Source: Argonema galeatum A003/A1 (lineage in GTDB: Bacteria > Cyanobacteriota > Cyanobacteriia > Cyanobacteriales > Aerosakkonemataceae). From it: a stretch of 64,000 nucleotides of DNA. Under the pieces are notes generated by a model. The model worked only from the letters and a program-made list of their open reading frames with translations. It ran no database searches and was not told the DNA's origin. Where the stretch lies: positions 186,001 through 250,000 of the forward strand of contig NZ_JAIQZM010000003.1 in assembly GCF_023333595.1 (NCBI RefSeq), read 5' to 3'. A program made the position numbers and the translations under genes. Of this stretch, positions 33,795-43,489 are shown one piece after another (positions within the stretch are counted from its first letter, which is position 1; each line of letters opens with the position of its first letter).

Positions 33795-34400
33795 ATGAAT
33801 GCGTTTAGAGTGGGAATAGCTGGCCCAGTGGGTTCTGGGAAAACTGCCTTAGTCGATGCCTTGTGCAAGGCAATGCGCGATCGCTACAGCATTGCAGTGG
33901 TCACCAATGATATTTATACCAAGGAAGATGCCCAGTTCTTGGTGCGGAGTCAGGCGCTGGAGAGCGATCGCATCCTGGGTGTCGAAACGGGCGGTTGTCC
34001 CCATACCGCCATCCGAGAAGACGCCTCCATGAACCTAGTGGCGATCGAACAGATGGAACGGAGATTTACGAATCTTGACCTGATTTTTGTGGAAAGCGGC
34101 GGCGACAACCTCGCCTCCACCTTTAGTCCAGAACTGGTCGATCTGACAATTTACGTGATTGATGTCGCCGCTGGTGATAAAATTCCCCGTAAGGGTGGCC
34201 CCGGAATCACCAAATCTGACTTACTGGTAATTAACAAGATTGACTTAGCCCCCTTTGTGGGGGCCGATCTGGGCGTGATGGAACGGGATGCCAAAAAGAT
34301 GCGCGGCGATAAACCGTTCGTGTTCACCAATTTAAAAACTCAGTCAGGACTACCGTTTGCGATCGAATTTATCAATTTGCATATTGGGCGATCGCACTAG
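33795..34400 (+). CDS. ureG: Urease accessory GTPase UreG
   Basis: SIMIBI-class GTPase that powers nickel insertion into urease. 201 residues: P-loop [14 protein letters not shown], nickel-binding [19 protein letters not shown] with the Cys-Pro-His motif, [11 protein letters not shown], and the G4 motif VINKIDLAP. ureD and the structural genes ureABC are not in the window, so the urease genes are split in this genome, as in other cyanobacteria. Confidence 0.97.
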   Translation: MNAFRVGIAGPVGSGKTALVDALCKAMRDRYSIAVVTNDIYTKEDAQFLVRSQALESDRILGVETGGCPHTAIREDASMNLVAIEQMERRFTNLDLIFVESGGDNLASTFSPELVDLTIYVIDVAAGDKIPRKGGPGITKSDLLVINKIDLAPFVGADLGVMERDAKKMRGDKPFVFTNLKTQSGLPFAIEFINLHIGRSH

Positions 34401-34543
34401 CGCCGCTACGCGGAAGTGACGCATTCAAAAGTCACTCATTCAAAAATAAAAAATCCTTTGAGTGTAAGGCGGGGACTGTGTTTGTACTAAAGCCGAAGCA
34501 CTTTGCTATATTTTGTGGGAAGTCATTTTTTAGGTTCCATTCC

Positions 34544-35272
34544 ATGAAACAGCTCTTATACCAAATTTCCAGTTGGAGAAACTACCTCCAACGCCTGATG
34601 TTGTCGGTAGTGTTGATATTGGCGACAACTGTGCTGGTTGCTGACCCGGCTTTTGCTACGGGTGTGTATGAAATGCCTAGCCTTGCAGCAGGCTCTAGCA
34701 CCTGGGTACTTGACAAGGGCGAAGTTGTCAGTCGCGTCACCGAAGGCAAAATTAGCAGCTTGCTAGAGAATTTAGCCAAACAGACGGGCAATGAAGTCAG
34801 AATAGTCACCATTCGCCACCTTGACTACGACGAAACAATCGAAAGTTTTACAAATAAGCTGTTTGAAAAATGGTTTCCAACACCAGAGGCGCAAGCTAAT
34901 CAAACTTTGCTAACGATCGATACCGTCACCAACAGCACGGCAATTCGGACTGGGGACAAAGTAAAATCGATCATGCCCGATGAAATTGCCCAGAGTGTGG
35001 CCTCAGAAACCGTACAAGTACCGCTGCGACAAGGTGATAAATATAACCAAGCTTTCGAGGATGCAGGCGATCGCTTAGTTGCCGTATTATCCGGTCAGCC
35101 AGATCCAGGGCCACCCCAAGTAGTAGCAGAAAACGTTCGGGTAGAAGGAACCTTTAAAAAGGCAGAAGAAACCGATAAAGGCAGTTCTACTGTCTGGGTA
35201 GTTGGTTTGCTAATTGCCGCCACCGTTATCCCAATGGCGACTTACTTTTGGTATCAGTCAATGAGTTCTTAG
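34544..35272 (+). CDS. TPM-domain protein, Psb32 type
   Basis: 242 residues. A signal peptide (LMLSVVLILATTVLVADPAFA) precedes a TPM domain: VVSRVTEGKISSLLENLAKQ, RIVTIRHLDYDETIESFTNK, LFEKWFPTPEAQANQTLLTI. A single helix near the end (VVGLLIAATVIPMATYFWYQ) anchors it in the thylakoid. This layout is that of Psb32, implicated in photosystem II repair and assembly. ATG 34544 gives a normal signal peptide; the longer frame from 34478 does not. Confidence 0.8.
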   Translation: MKQLLYQISSWRNYLQRLMLSVVLILATTVLVADPAFATGVYEMPSLAAGSSTWVLDKGEVVSRVTEGKISSLLENLAKQTGNEVRIVTIRHLDYDETIESFTNKLFEKWFPTPEAQANQTLLTIDTVTNSTAIRTGDKVKSIMPDEIAQSVASETVQVPLRQGDKYNQAFEDAGDRLVAVLSGQPDPGPPQVVAENVRVEGTFKKAEETDKGSSTVWVVGLLIAATVIPMATYFWYQSMSS

Positions 35273-35290
35273 AACCTGTTTGAGAAGTTG

Positions 35291-35399
35291 ATAAGTAGGT
35301 GGGCGTAAATAAACTGAACTACCAGAAACCCGGTTTCTCCAAGAAACCGGGTTTCTTTGGGCCTGGAGTTTTACGTTTAATTATGCCCACCTACTTATA
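35291..35399. mobile_element. Palindromic element with AAGTAGGTGGGC ends (copy 3)
   Basis: Left end ATAAGTAGGTGGGCGTAAAT mirrors the right end, which reads on the other strand ATAAGTAGGTGGGCATAATT. The centre is the AGAAACCCGG hairpin, and the right half equals 714-790. This is the most complete copy of that family in the window. Confidence 0.85.
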
Positions 35400-35514
35400 C
35401 CAAATCCGCAACGATTACCCCCTTTATGTCTATAGGCTGTAGAGACGTTTCATGAAACGTCTCTACAATGTTTAGGCCAAAAATTCTCATGGGGTAACAA
35501 ACCAGGATTTGGTA
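35398..35514. mobile_element. Nested palindromic element, copy 2
   Basis: Outer arms TACCAAATCC and GGATTTGGTA enclose a perfect 30-base palindrome at 35438-35467 (half-arm TGTAGAGACGTTTCA), related to that at 8327-8356. It begins where the previous element ends. Confidence 0.85.
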
Positions 35515-35525
35515 TTATTGGGGTG

Positions 35526-35570
35526 AGAAACCGGGTTTATTTGGGTGACTAGCCAAATAAACCCGGTTTC
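35526..35570 (-). terminator. Perfect 18-bp hairpin after DUF4346 gene
   Basis: Arms GAAACCGGGTTTATTTGG and CCAAATAAACCCGGTTTC with a 9-base loop, 3 bases beyond the stop of the minus-strand gene. Strong enough to end transcripts from both convergent genes, though on the minus strand no T-run follows. Also a relative of the AGAAACCGGG repeat family. Confidence 0.55.
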
Positions 35571-35572
35571 TT

Positions 35573-35956
35573 TTAGTCCTGAACGTATTCTTGACCGCTA
35601 ATTAGAGCCATCTGGGCCAAAACAAACTCTCGGCCTAGATAAGCGGCATGATCTAGAAGCGTGACTGGACAGGGCTGAGTTTCTTCAAAAATATTGACGC
35701 AAAGTTCCTTTGCAGTTCTGCCAGTATATATGGTGCTGTAAGTTCGTTCCACTTTACCTTTTGCGGGAATTACCTTTCCAGTTTCGGGGTCAACGGCTAA
35801 ACCGCGATCGTCAATTACATTCGTAAAATGCTTGGCACAAATCAGTCCGGCATCGCGATCGAGGTAGATAATAAAATATCCCCCAGGGTCGAGTTCGATA
35901 TTGCGCTTAGAAAGGTTGTCATCAATTGCAGCAAGGTTTTCAGAAGTTTGATTCAT
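35573..35956 (-). CDS. DUF4346-type cyanobacterial protein
   Basis: 127 residues. LDPGGYFIIYLDRDAGLICA followed by AKHFTN, a DPETGKVIPAKG loop, and TIYTGRTAKELCVNIFE fit DUF4346, a small family in cyanobacteria (I recall it also in some methanogen methyltransferase subunits). HAAYLGREFVLAQMAL is near the end. No signal or membrane segment. Function unknown. 37 bases downstream of the SDR gene on the same strand. Confidence 0.7.
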   Translation of the reverse strand: MNQTSENLAAIDDNLSKRNIELDPGGYFIIYLDRDAGLICAKHFTNVIDDRGLAVDPETGKVIPAKGKVERTYSTIYTGRTAKELCVNIFEETQPCPVTLLDHAAYLGREFVLAQMALISGQEYVQD

Positions 35957-35993
35957 TTTTAGTCAAAAACTTGATTTGATGGCTTAACTATAT

Positions 35994-36740
35994 TTATGCT
36001 ATGCCGCCATTTACACGAATGTTCTGACCTGTAATCCAACGTGCATCTTCGCTTGCCAGAAAAGCGACCGCATCGGCGATGTCTTCTACTTCTCCAAGGC
36101 GACCTAATGCTGCCATTTGGGCGAAACGATTTTTCTGTTCTTCTGTCTTGTCGGCGGTGAAAAGCTCGGTATCAGTTGGACCCGGAGAAACAGCATTTAC
36201 CGTGATTCCACGTGCCCCCAACTCTTTGGCAAGCACTCGCGTTATTTGCTCAACCGCACCCTTTGTGGCTGAATAGGCACCATAGGTAGGTAGCATCAAA
36301 GCAGTCAACGTGCTGGAAAAATTGATAATGCGCCCTCCATCCGCCATACGTTTTGTTGCTTCTTGGCAAGCAAAAAAAGTACCTTTTACATTGATGGTAA
36401 AAATTTTGTCAAAATCTTCTTCTGTGAGATCAGCAATAAGCTTATAGAAAGATATTCCGGCATTGTTTACCAAAATATCGATTTTGCCGAAAGTTTCAAT
36501 TGTTTGGTCAAAAAGGCGATGAATATCAGCCGTTTTGCCAATATCCGCTTGTACGGCAATAGCTTGTCCTCCTAAGTTTTTGACGATCGCTACAACCTCA
36601 TTCGCTTTGTCGGCGCTACCGGCATAATTGACTACTACCGAAGCGCCATCACTAGCAAGACGTTGGGCGATCGCGCGACCGATTCCTCGCGACGAACCTG
36701 TCACCAAGGCTACTTTTCCATCCAATTTACCTTTTGACAT
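35994..36740 (-). CDS. SDR-family oxidoreductase (3-oxoacyl-ACP reductase-like)
   Basis: 248 residues, classical short-chain dehydrogenase. The cofactor motif TGSSRGIG with the following NY (VVVNYAG) suggests NADP(H). NNAG, the catalytic Ser (INFSST), YGAYSATKGAVE (YxxxK) and VSPGPTDT are present. The FabG-like core reduces or oxidises an unknown hydroxyl/keto substrate. ATG is clear. It lies 21 bases after the DUF482 gene on the same strand. Confidence 0.9.
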   Translation of the reverse strand: MSKGKLDGKVALVTGSSRGIGRAIAQRLASDGASVVVNYAGSADKANEVVAIVKNLGGQAIAVQADIGKTADIHRLFDQTIETFGKIDILVNNAGISFYKLIADLTEEDFDKIFTINVKGTFFACQEATKRMADGGRIINFSSTLTALMLPTYGAYSATKGAVEQITRVLAKELGARGITVNAVSPGPTDTELFTADKTEEQKNRFAQMAALGRLGEVEDIADAVAFLASEDARWITGQNIRVNGGIA

Positions 36741-36761
36741 GAGAATCTCCTAATTTTTTGT

Positions 36762-37961
36762 TTACAACTCAACATCAAGTGGAACTTCGCGGCGGCTAAA
36801 GGGAATATCCTCGTTAATAGCATCGATTTCTTGCAGCTCCATTTCGTTGACTTGGCTGATGTAAGACCGCAGAATTTGGCTGAGGCGGGGGTTATAAAAG
36901 CGGTGCAGGCTGTGATTGGCACTAGCGGGGAAACCGCGACGTTTTTTGTGGTGTCCGCCTGCACCAGGGTCAAAAGTTTGGATGCCGTGCGCGATCGCCC
37001 ACTCGATTGGGCTATAGTAGCAAGCATCAAAATGCAGGAAGTCAATTTCTTGATTGCAACCCCAGTAACGTCCGTAGAGTCGATCGCCTTTTGCGATACA
37101 AAAAGACATTCCCATCGGGTGCTGGTCGTTTTGTTCGTTGTAAGCAGCTACAAATAAGACACGATGCCGGTATTCGGGATAAAGTTGTTCAAAAAAGCGC
37201 TTAGTCAGATATTTGCTTCCCCACCAGCCAAACTTATCGCAATGGTCGCTATAAAAGCTGTACATCTGACTAAATAGCAACTTAGGAATTTCATCGCCTG
37301 TCAGGGTTTCGAGTCGCAAACCCGCTTGTGTCACAGCTTTGCGTTCCCGTTTGATGTTGCGGCGCTGATTGGCATTAAAAACGCCCAAATAATCATCAAA
37401 AGTATTAAAGCCTTTGTTTTGCCAAATATAGCTGTGGTGCAACCAACTGATGAAACCGTGGCGTTCCATCACTCTTCGCCATTCTGGGTCAACATAGAGG
37501 AAATTGCAGCCCGAAATGCGGTTACTGGCGCAAAAACGATCGATCGCCGCTACCATTAACTCTGTTAGCTCATCCTCATCTTCGCCAGGCGCAATTAAAA
37601 AGCGATAACCTTCAGCAGGCGTAAACGGCGTCATCCCCAAGAGTTTCGGGTAATACTGCACACCCAAACGACTAGCCAAATCTGCCCATTGATGATCGAA
37701 GACAAACTCGCCGTAACTATGACCTTTAACATAAAGTGGAGCAGCCGCAATTAGCTCTCTGTTTCGCCACACCGTCAGATGTTGGGGAAGCCATCCAGTT
37801 TGAGCCTTAACACTGCCAGACGTTTCTAAATTGTGCAACCATTCCCATTCGAGGAAAGGCGTTTTCAGGGGCATTGCGAGGGCATCCCACTGCTGTTGCG
37901 GAATGTCGCCGATTTGGTTAATCCAGTTAAGGTCATAGCTCGGCTTGAGTTGTTCTAGCAT
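36762..37961 (-). CDS. DUF482/COG3146 GNAT-like (FemAB-like) protein
   Basis: About 399 residues. TPFLEWEWLHNLETSGSV, WLPQHLTVWRN, GHSYGEFVFDHQWADL, FNANQRRNIKRERK and FDPGAGGHHKKRRGF are the conserved blocks of the peptidogalycan-type DUF482 family, with a tandem GNAT fold. It may transfer an aminoacyl or acyl group. The frame opens with a TTG at 37988; ATG 37961 is preferred. Leads the SDR gene at a short spacing, so probably one transcript. Confidence 0.85.
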   Translation of the reverse strand: MLEQLKPSYDLNWINQIGDIPQQQWDALAMPLKTPFLEWEWLHNLETSGSVKAQTGWLPQHLTVWRNRELIAAAPLYVKGHSYGEFVFDHQWADLASRLGVQYYPKLLGMTPFTPAEGYRFLIAPGEDEDELTELMVAAIDRFCASNRISGCNFLYVDPEWRRVMERHGFISWLHHSYIWQNKGFNTFDDYLGVFNANQRRNIKRERKAVTQAGLRLETLTGDEIPKLLFSQMYSFYSDHCDKFGWWGSKYLTKRFFEQLYPEYRHRVLFVAAYNEQNDQHPMGMSFCIAKGDRLYGRYWGCNQEIDFLHFDACYYSPIEWAIAHGIQTFDPGAGGHHKKRRGFPASANHSLHRFYNPRLSQILRSYISQVNEMELQEIDAINEDIPFSRREVPLDVEL

Positions 37962-38014
37962 CGTGAAAAGCTGCGATCGAAGGTTCAAACTTTCTTTAAA
38001 GTAATATAATCTTC

Positions 38015-38692
38015 CTAATGTTGCAGGCGATAATGCAAAAACACTTCTTCCTCAACCTGTTGAACTGCTAAAAGTTCGAGACGAGGAGCCAAATCAGGTA
38101 AAAATCCCGCCCCTTCCACTGGCGTTGGTGCAGATGCTCCGCCTAAAATCAAGGGGCAAACCGTCAGCCATAATTCATCAATTAAATTAGCTCTTAGCAG
38201 CGATGCTACCAGTTTGCCGCCGCCTAAAACCGCCAATCGTGCCAAACCAAGCTGTGCCAGCTGTGCAAAAGCCGCCACCCAGTCAATCTCGACCTTTGAT
38301 GTCTCAAAAACCAAAATTCGCTCAAATTCCGAGTTTAATTGCCATTTTTGGGCACCGCTAGCTGTAGTGAGCAACCAGCGGGGAATCGGCTGAGAAAAGA
38401 AGCGCAATTTGGTGTCAATAGCTGCGGAAGCTGAGCAAACAATCTGCACTGGTTGTAGTGGTTTGCTTTGCTGTTCTCGTTGTTTGAGCAGATGGGGATT
38501 AGAAACGCTCAGCGTTGTTCCGTAGGCACGCAGCGTCCCAGCACCAAATAATACCCCGTCAGAAGAAGCGATCTGTTTTTCCAGGTGTGCTTTATCAGCT
38601 GGGGAACCGAACCGTGCGGGGGACCCTTTGGCATCGGCAATCTTGCCATCCGCACTCATAGCTAGAACAACAGTGGTATGGGGTTGGTTCAT
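38015..38692 (-). CDS. RibD C-terminal/pyrimidine reductase family protein
   Basis: 225 residues. TTVVLAMSADGKIAD at the start, SDGVLFGAGTLRAYGTTLS in the middle and ARLAVLGGGKLVASLLRANL, IDELWLTVCPLILGG at the end are the reductase domain of RibD, an NADPH-dependent dihydrofolate-reductase-like fold. The deaminase domain of bifunctional RibD is absent, so this is a stand-alone reductase of riboflavin synthesis or a related enzyme. ATG 38692 is chosen; the frame opens further upstream but with an unlikely leader. Confidence 0.85.
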   Translation of the reverse strand: MNQPHTTVVLAMSADGKIADAKGSPARFGSPADKAHLEKQIASSDGVLFGAGTLRAYGTTLSVSNPHLLKQREQQSKPLQPVQIVCSASAAIDTKLRFFSQPIPRWLLTTASGAQKWQLNSEFERILVFETSKVEIDWVAAFAQLAQLGLARLAVLGGGKLVASLLRANLIDELWLTVCPLILGGASAPTPVEGAGFLPDLAPRLELLAVQQVEEEVFLHYRLQH

Positions 38693-38860
38693 CACAAAAA
38701 CTATAATTGTGTTTATCGATTGTTTTAAAGCAGACTGGCGGCGATCGTTCAGACTCACGCATAGCATATTTCCACACTTGTGGCTCTAGCACGCTCGCTC
38801 GATCCGGTCTGTTTGTGCCTTCTTGCTGTTGCGGTTCGCATCTTAAGTTAGAGACTATCT

Positions 38861-40918
38861 ATGGCTAAGCCAGGTCAATTTTCTGTTCCGAGCGTCCTGC
38901 TAGAGCACTACGCGCAAGCTATGATGCGATCGCCCTTAATGCAGTTCATGGCTAAGCCACGTCAATCCTCATTTCGCCGCATTCTGCTATCCCGTATTTT
39001 GCTGCTTTCCGTACCAGTTTTACTGTTGGGACAGTATGTTATGTATAAAAAAGCACGCTCGACGCTATTGGAAACTGCCCGCCAAAACTTAACCGAAAGT
39101 GCCGTGACAAAAGGAGAAAGGATTGACGAGTCAATCCAAGCAGTACAGGCGAATCTACTTACAGCTAGCGAAACTGCTGTTGTCAAGTCTGGATCGATCT
39201 CCCAGGTGCCAGAATTTTTCGCTCAGTTAACAAAACAACTGCCGACGAAGATACAGTGCATTCAACTTACGAACGTCCAAACGGGTAAAGTTGTCACCAG
39301 TACTTGTGGAAGTGGAGCGATTAGTTCGCTTCCGGCTAATTTATGGCCGCAGCAGCAACGTCAATTGCTTCCCGATCGCTCAAGTATTCACGTGACAACG
39401 CTACTACCGCCAGCAAAATCGCCAACAGTTGCTTCTCTTGCCGAACAAACCAGTTCAGAAGGCAAACTGCAATTAATTTTTACAGCGCCCATTTATGACA
39501 GTTCCGGGTTACTCCGCAACGCCTTAAGTATTCAGTCAACTTTGTATCGGCAACAGGCTGCTAAACCTGGGTCTCTTTCCGGCTATACGGTAGTGATTGA
39601 CCAGGACGGAATGATTTTAGAGCATCCGGTTGCCGACTTAGTAGGGCGTAATGTTGAGCAACTGGAAGATGCAAAGCGACTCAAAATTTTAATTAAAAAT
39701 GCCCTGGCTGGCGAACAAAATTTTCTTCACTTATTTGCCTTTGAAAAAAATGGCACAGAATCAGTGGCTGGGTATACGGCTATCCCCAGCCCTGTCAGTA
39801 ACGATCCAAATCACAAGTGGGTTATTGTAGCCGTTGCAAGTTTGGATAATGCACTGTTTGGGCTTAAAGAAATTAACCAAGTTCTGATTAATTTGAGCTT
39901 GTGGTTGTTAGCGGCTAACCTATTGGCAACTCTGTATGTATCTCGCGATCTAGCGCGTCCCTTAGAGCAACTCGGAGACTATGCCTTGAATGTCCGGGGC
40001 AGACGATCGCCATCTAAAGTGCCCCACAACTTCAAAATCCAAGAATTTAATCATTTGGCCGAATCCCTCGATAGTATGGTCGAACGACTGACAGCGTGGG
40101 CAGAGGAGGTAGAAACGGCGTGGAAAGAAGCGCAAGCAGCTAACCAACTAAAAAGTGAGTTTCTGGCTAATACGTCTCACGAATTGAGAACTCCCTTAAA
40201 TGCCATCATTGGTTGTATTCGCTTGGTAAAGGATGATTGCTGCGATGACCGGGAAGAAGAAATGGAGTTTTTGCAGCGGGCTGATGATGCAGCTATTCAC
40301 CTGCTTAATATTATTAATGACATATTAGACTTGTCAAAGGTTGAATCGGGTACTCTTTCTGTGGTGATGCAGCCGATGGATTTGCGATCGGTCCTCCAGG
40401 AAGTAATCGATCTACAAAACGTTCACATTAATCAGAAAAATTTACAGTTGCTTTGGACAGATCCACCAGAGGCGATCGCACTGCAAGCAGACCCTGCAAA
40501 GCTAAAGCAGGTTTTCCTAAATGTGATCGGCAACGCTATTAAGTTTACTGACAAAGGCAGCATCACTATTAGTACACGCCAGGAAATAGCGTTAGACAAA
40601 GACGGTAGCACTAATAGTTCTTTAGTTGTCGTAAGCGTCAAAGATACGGGAATTGGCATTGCGATCGATGAACAAAAAAAACTATTTCGACCGTTTGTAA
40701 TGGCTGATGGTACGAGAACTCGCAAGTATGGCGGCACCGGACTGGGACTTGCCATCTCCCGGAAATTAATGGAACTGATGGGCGGTAGCATCTCTCTACA
40801 CAGTGCTGGTATAGGTCTTGGCACAACGGTTGAGATCGAAATGCCGATGATTAATTCCTCTGGGTTACCCACAGAAACCGATGCAGGATCGATAGAAATT
40901 TTACCCGGCCAAACTTAA
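38861..40918 (+). CDS. Membrane sensor histidine kinase (Cache-HAMP-HisKA-HATPase)
   Basis: 685 residues. Helix one about 43-62 (ILLLSVPVLLLGQYVMY); an extracytoplasmic Cache-like sensor about 65-340 with GYTVVIDQDGMILEHPVADL; helix two about 345-365; HAMP; then HisKA with H-box NTSHELRTPLNAII (His near 440), N-box NVIGNAIKFTDKGS, G1 VKDTGIGIAID and G2 YGGTGLGLAISRKL. No receiver follows and no response regulator is adjacent, so it must signal to a distant partner. Confidence 0.93.
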   Translation: MAKPGQFSVPSVLLEHYAQAMMRSPLMQFMAKPRQSSFRRILLSRILLLSVPVLLLGQYVMYKKARSTLLETARQNLTESAVTKGERIDESIQAVQANLLTASETAVVKSGSISQVPEFFAQLTKQLPTKIQCIQLTNVQTGKVVTSTCGSGAISSLPANLWPQQQRQLLPDRSSIHVTTLLPPAKSPTVASLAEQTSSEGKLQLIFTAPIYDSSGLLRNALSIQSTLYRQQAAKPGSLSGYTVVIDQDGMILEHPVADLVGRNVEQLEDAKRLKILIKNALAGEQNFLHLFAFEKNGTESVAGYTAIPSPVSNDPNHKWVIVAVASLDNALFGLKEINQVLINLSLWLLAANLLATLYVSRDLARPLEQLGDYALNVRGRRSPSKVPHNFKIQEFNHLAESLDSMVERLTAWAEEVETAWKEAQAANQLKSEFLANTSHELRTPLNAIIGCIRLVKDDCCDDREEEMEFLQRADDAAIHLLNIINDILDLSKVESGTLSVVMQPMDLRSVLQEVIDLQNVHINQKNLQLLWTDPPEAIALQADPAKLKQVFLNVIGNAIKFTDKGSITISTRQEIALDKDGSTNSSLVVVSVKDTGIGIAIDEQKKLFRPFVMADGTRTRKYGGTGLGLAISRKLMELMGGSISLHSAGIGLGTTVEIEMPMINSSGLPTETDAGSIEILPGQT

Positions 40919-41099
40919 GCTGTCACACAATGCTATAACACCGATTTAGTAGGGTGAGTTAACAATAGTGCAACGCACCGCAAACCTTCTCATTTGCATT
41001 ATTGGGTTACAGGCTACAGTTCCAATTGCTATGATGTAGCTTAATCTGATTCATTTCTACTCGTTTAGAACATTACCAACACGATCGCGATCGAACTGT

Positions 41100-41723
41100 A
41101 TGGAACCTCGACTCACCCAAACCCAGCTCGCACAGGCGATCGCTGAGATCGAACAGTTGTCGCGGCAGCGCGAGTTAGAATTGACTCCAGAGCAGGTAAG
41201 AGAAATTTTACGAGAGTTGAATCTTCCTGATGAGCTTCTAGAAGATGCGATCGTGCAGATGCGCCGCCGCGAAGTGCTAAAACAACGGCAGCGACGGAAC
41301 CGCTGGATTGCGATCGCCACGACAGCAGTTGCAATCGCTGCGATCGGTATAGGTGTTCTGTTCGGGCAAAATCGACAGCAGCAAACCGCTCAAGTTGTGG
41401 CAGGGCAAGACCGGATTGCGCTATCTAAAACAAGTGGTGACAGCCTTACTCAAGTCAGCCGTCAAACTAATCCCCGCGTTTACTACCAGGTGACGTTGAA
41501 AAATGCCCCGATCGCTCGTCAGTTGTCTCTGCAATGCGACTGGATCGATCCGAGCGGTCAAATTGTGCATCAGGGGCGATATCAAACTCGCACGATCGAT
41601 ACGCCGATTTGGAATACCAACTGCTTTTATAATCTCGGCTCAGCTGCGCCGCCAGGAAACTGGGAAGTGAGAATGTCGCTGGATGGGCGCGTCATCAGCA
41701 CTCAGCCATTCACAGTCAAGTAG
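41100..41723 (+). CDS. Unrecognised single-pass membrane protein
   Basis: 207 residues, not recognised. Residues 1-65 are helical and charged (LTQTQLAQAIAEIEQL, LTPEQVREILRELNLPDELL), then one membrane helix (WIAIATTAVAIAAIGIGVLF), then an exported beta-rich domain of about 110 residues with VYYQVTLKNAPIARQLSLQC and two Cys (CDWIDP, NCFYNL). N-in topology is likely. It precedes the first asparagine-synthetase-like gene by 8 bases, so it opens that cluster. A role in anchoring or sensing is possible. Confidence 0.6.
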   Translation: MEPRLTQTQLAQAIAEIEQLSRQRELELTPEQVREILRELNLPDELLEDAIVQMRRREVLKQRQRRNRWIAIATTAVAIAAIGIGVLFGQNRQQQTAQVVAGQDRIALSKTSGDSLTQVSRQTNPRVYYQVTLKNAPIARQLSLQCDWIDPSGQIVHQGRYQTRTIDTPIWNTNCFYNLGSAAPPGNWEVRMSLDGRVISTQPFTVK

Positions 41724-41731
41724 ATGGGTAG

Positions 41732-43489
41732 ATGGGCGCTAGAGGCAAACCTTCACAGTTCTTAGGCTACTGGGGGCAGGGCGATCGCACAGAAACGCTG
41801 CGTAGTTTAGTGCCTCACTACTGCATTCGGCAGGGCAAGATGTCTGGGGCAAACGCGCAACTAGAATGGGCGATCGCTTCTGCATCGTTACTCAAGGCCG
41901 ACACAGTGACGCTGAATGCTTGTGGGCGATCGCAACCAACCGATTTGCCGGGAGATGCTTGGGCAGCGGTGGAAGCGAGACAGCTACGGCTGGGGCGCGA
42001 TCCGTTTGGGCGAGTGCCGCTGTACTGGATGCAGTTGGGAGAAACGATTTGGTTTTCGACGCGCCTGCAACTGCTGCTGCCGCTGATTGCTTCCCCTCAA
42101 GTTAGCCCGATTGCCCTACACAGCGTAGCTTGTTTTTCCTACGTACCGACGCCACTAACCTCGATCGAGCAAATTGCATCCGTAGCAGCCGGAACTGAGA
42201 TGATTTGGCAAGTCGCCGATGTTAATGATATGCCGTTTCCGAAAGTGCGATCGCTCCCTTCAGCTTGGCAGGAATCGCCCCAACTACTGCGGCGTGAGGA
42301 CGAGGCGATCGAGCAGTTGCGAGTGCTTTTGCGGCAGGCGATCGATCGACAGGTAGCAGATTTGCCGATCGATGAACCCGTTGGCGTTTTGCTGTCGGGT
42401 GGCATCGATTCTTCGCTGGTGACAGCGCTGCTAGTGGAGGCGGGCTTGCAGGTGCGGGCTTATGCGCTCGATTTTGGCGTTGAGGGATATTCGGAACTGC
42501 CCTACGCTCAGCAGGTGGCAGACTTTTTGCAGATTCCGTTGGTGCGAGTGGCGGCGACGGGCGATGCAGTCGTGCGGGCGATCGGGGCGACCGCCAAAGC
42601 CCTCGACTTACCCTATGGAGATGGCACAACAGCCCCGCTGTTCTTGCTCAAACAGGCAGCGGCGCAGGACGTGCGGGTCGTGTTCAATGGCGAGAATGGC
42701 GATCAGCTATTTGCCGGATGGACGAACAAACCCTTGATTGCCAACGGAGTTTACACTAAGGAGCATCCTGCCACAGCCGAAACGTTTGAACAGCAGTATT
42801 TGCGGACGTTTCAGCGATTTTTAGGCTACGAATCGCAAATCTTTTCACCCGAACTGTTTGCCCAAATTCAAGCTCACGATCTGAGTTTTTACCTGCAAGA
42901 AGCGCTAGATGCTAAGGCGTGTTCCTCGCTGCTGGCGCGATTGCGGCGGGCTTCGCTGATGCTCAAAGGCGCACAAAATATTCAGCCGAGGGCAACGGCA
43001 TTAGGGTTTGCTCACGGCCTGTGGGTGCGATCGCCCTTCTGTGACCCTGACCTCACCGCCTGGACGTTTCAACTGCCTGGAGAACTGTTGCTGCAAGGCG
43101 CTTGCGAAAAATATATTCTCAAAAGAGCCTCCGATCGCTGGTTGCCCCCCGAAATTGTCTGGCGCGAAAAGCGCGGAATGGGAGTGCCGCTAAAGGTTTG
43201 GTACTACCGCGAGCTTTGGGGTGCGATCGGTCAGCGGCTGAATCCGAATGTGTTGCGATCGGAAAATCGCTGGCAGCCCTATTTAGCCGACGCGATGTTA
43301 TCCGGACGACTCGGAGTTGCCATGCGCGATCGCTACATTGGTAATAATCTTTGGCTGCTGCTAATGTGGCAGGCATGGCGAACCGAAGTGTTAAAAGAAA
43401 TTCCGGTCAAGCGATCGTTCGATCATGTCTTTTGGCTGCCGCCTGCGATCGGGCAGCGCATTTGGAACTATCGAAGGAGGCTGGATTGA
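41732..43489 (+). CDS. Asparagine-synthetase-like amidotransferase fold, no glutaminase Cys (copy 1)
   Basis: 585 residues. The N-terminal half keeps the Ntn-domain outline (LRLGRDPFGRVPLYWMQLG) but starts MGAR, so the Cys-2 nucleophile that frees ammonia from glutamine is missing. The synthetase half is intact: PP-loop VGVLLSGGIDSSLVTALL, LDLPYGDGTTAPLFLLKQA, NGENGDQLFAG, and the late EKYILKRASDRWLPPEIVWR. Such proteins use another nucleophile (beta-lactam synthetase, lasso peptide cyclase) or free ammonia. Followed by a decarboxylase-like gene with overlapping stop and start. Paralogue at 46052-47728. Confidence 0.82.
   Translation: MGARGKPSQFLGYWGQGDRTETLRSLVPHYCIRQGKMSGANAQLEWAIASASLLKADTVTLNACGRSQPTDLPGDAWAAVEARQLRLGRDPFGRVPLYWMQLGETIWFSTRLQLLLPLIASPQVSPIALHSVACFSYVPTPLTSIEQIASVAAGTEMIWQVADVNDMPFPKVRSLPSAWQESPQLLRREDEAIEQLRVLLRQAIDRQVADLPIDEPVGVLLSGGIDSSLVTALLVEAGLQVRAYALDFGVEGYSELPYAQQVADFLQIPLVRVAATGDAVVRAIGATAKALDLPYGDGTTAPLFLLKQAAAQDVRVVFNGENGDQLFAGWTNKPLIANGVYTKEHPATAETFEQQYLRTFQRFLGYESQIFSPELFAQIQAHDLSFYLQEALDAKACSSLLARLRRASLMLKGAQNIQPRATALGFAHGLWVRSPFCDPDLTAWTFQLPGELLLQGACEKYILKRASDRWLPPEIVWREKRGMGVPLKVWYYRELWGAIGQRLNPNVLRSENRWQPYLADAMLSGRLGVAMRDRYIGNNLWLLLMWQAWRTEVLKEIPVKRSFDHVFWLPPAIGQRIWNYRRRLD

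Noticed and set aside
41113-43376. Several long reading frames overlapping the synthetase-like and decarboxylase-like genes on both strands
   Set aside because: Their translations are Arg/Ser/Pro-rich shadows of GC-rich coding DNA with no motifs; the chosen frames carry clear family motifs.
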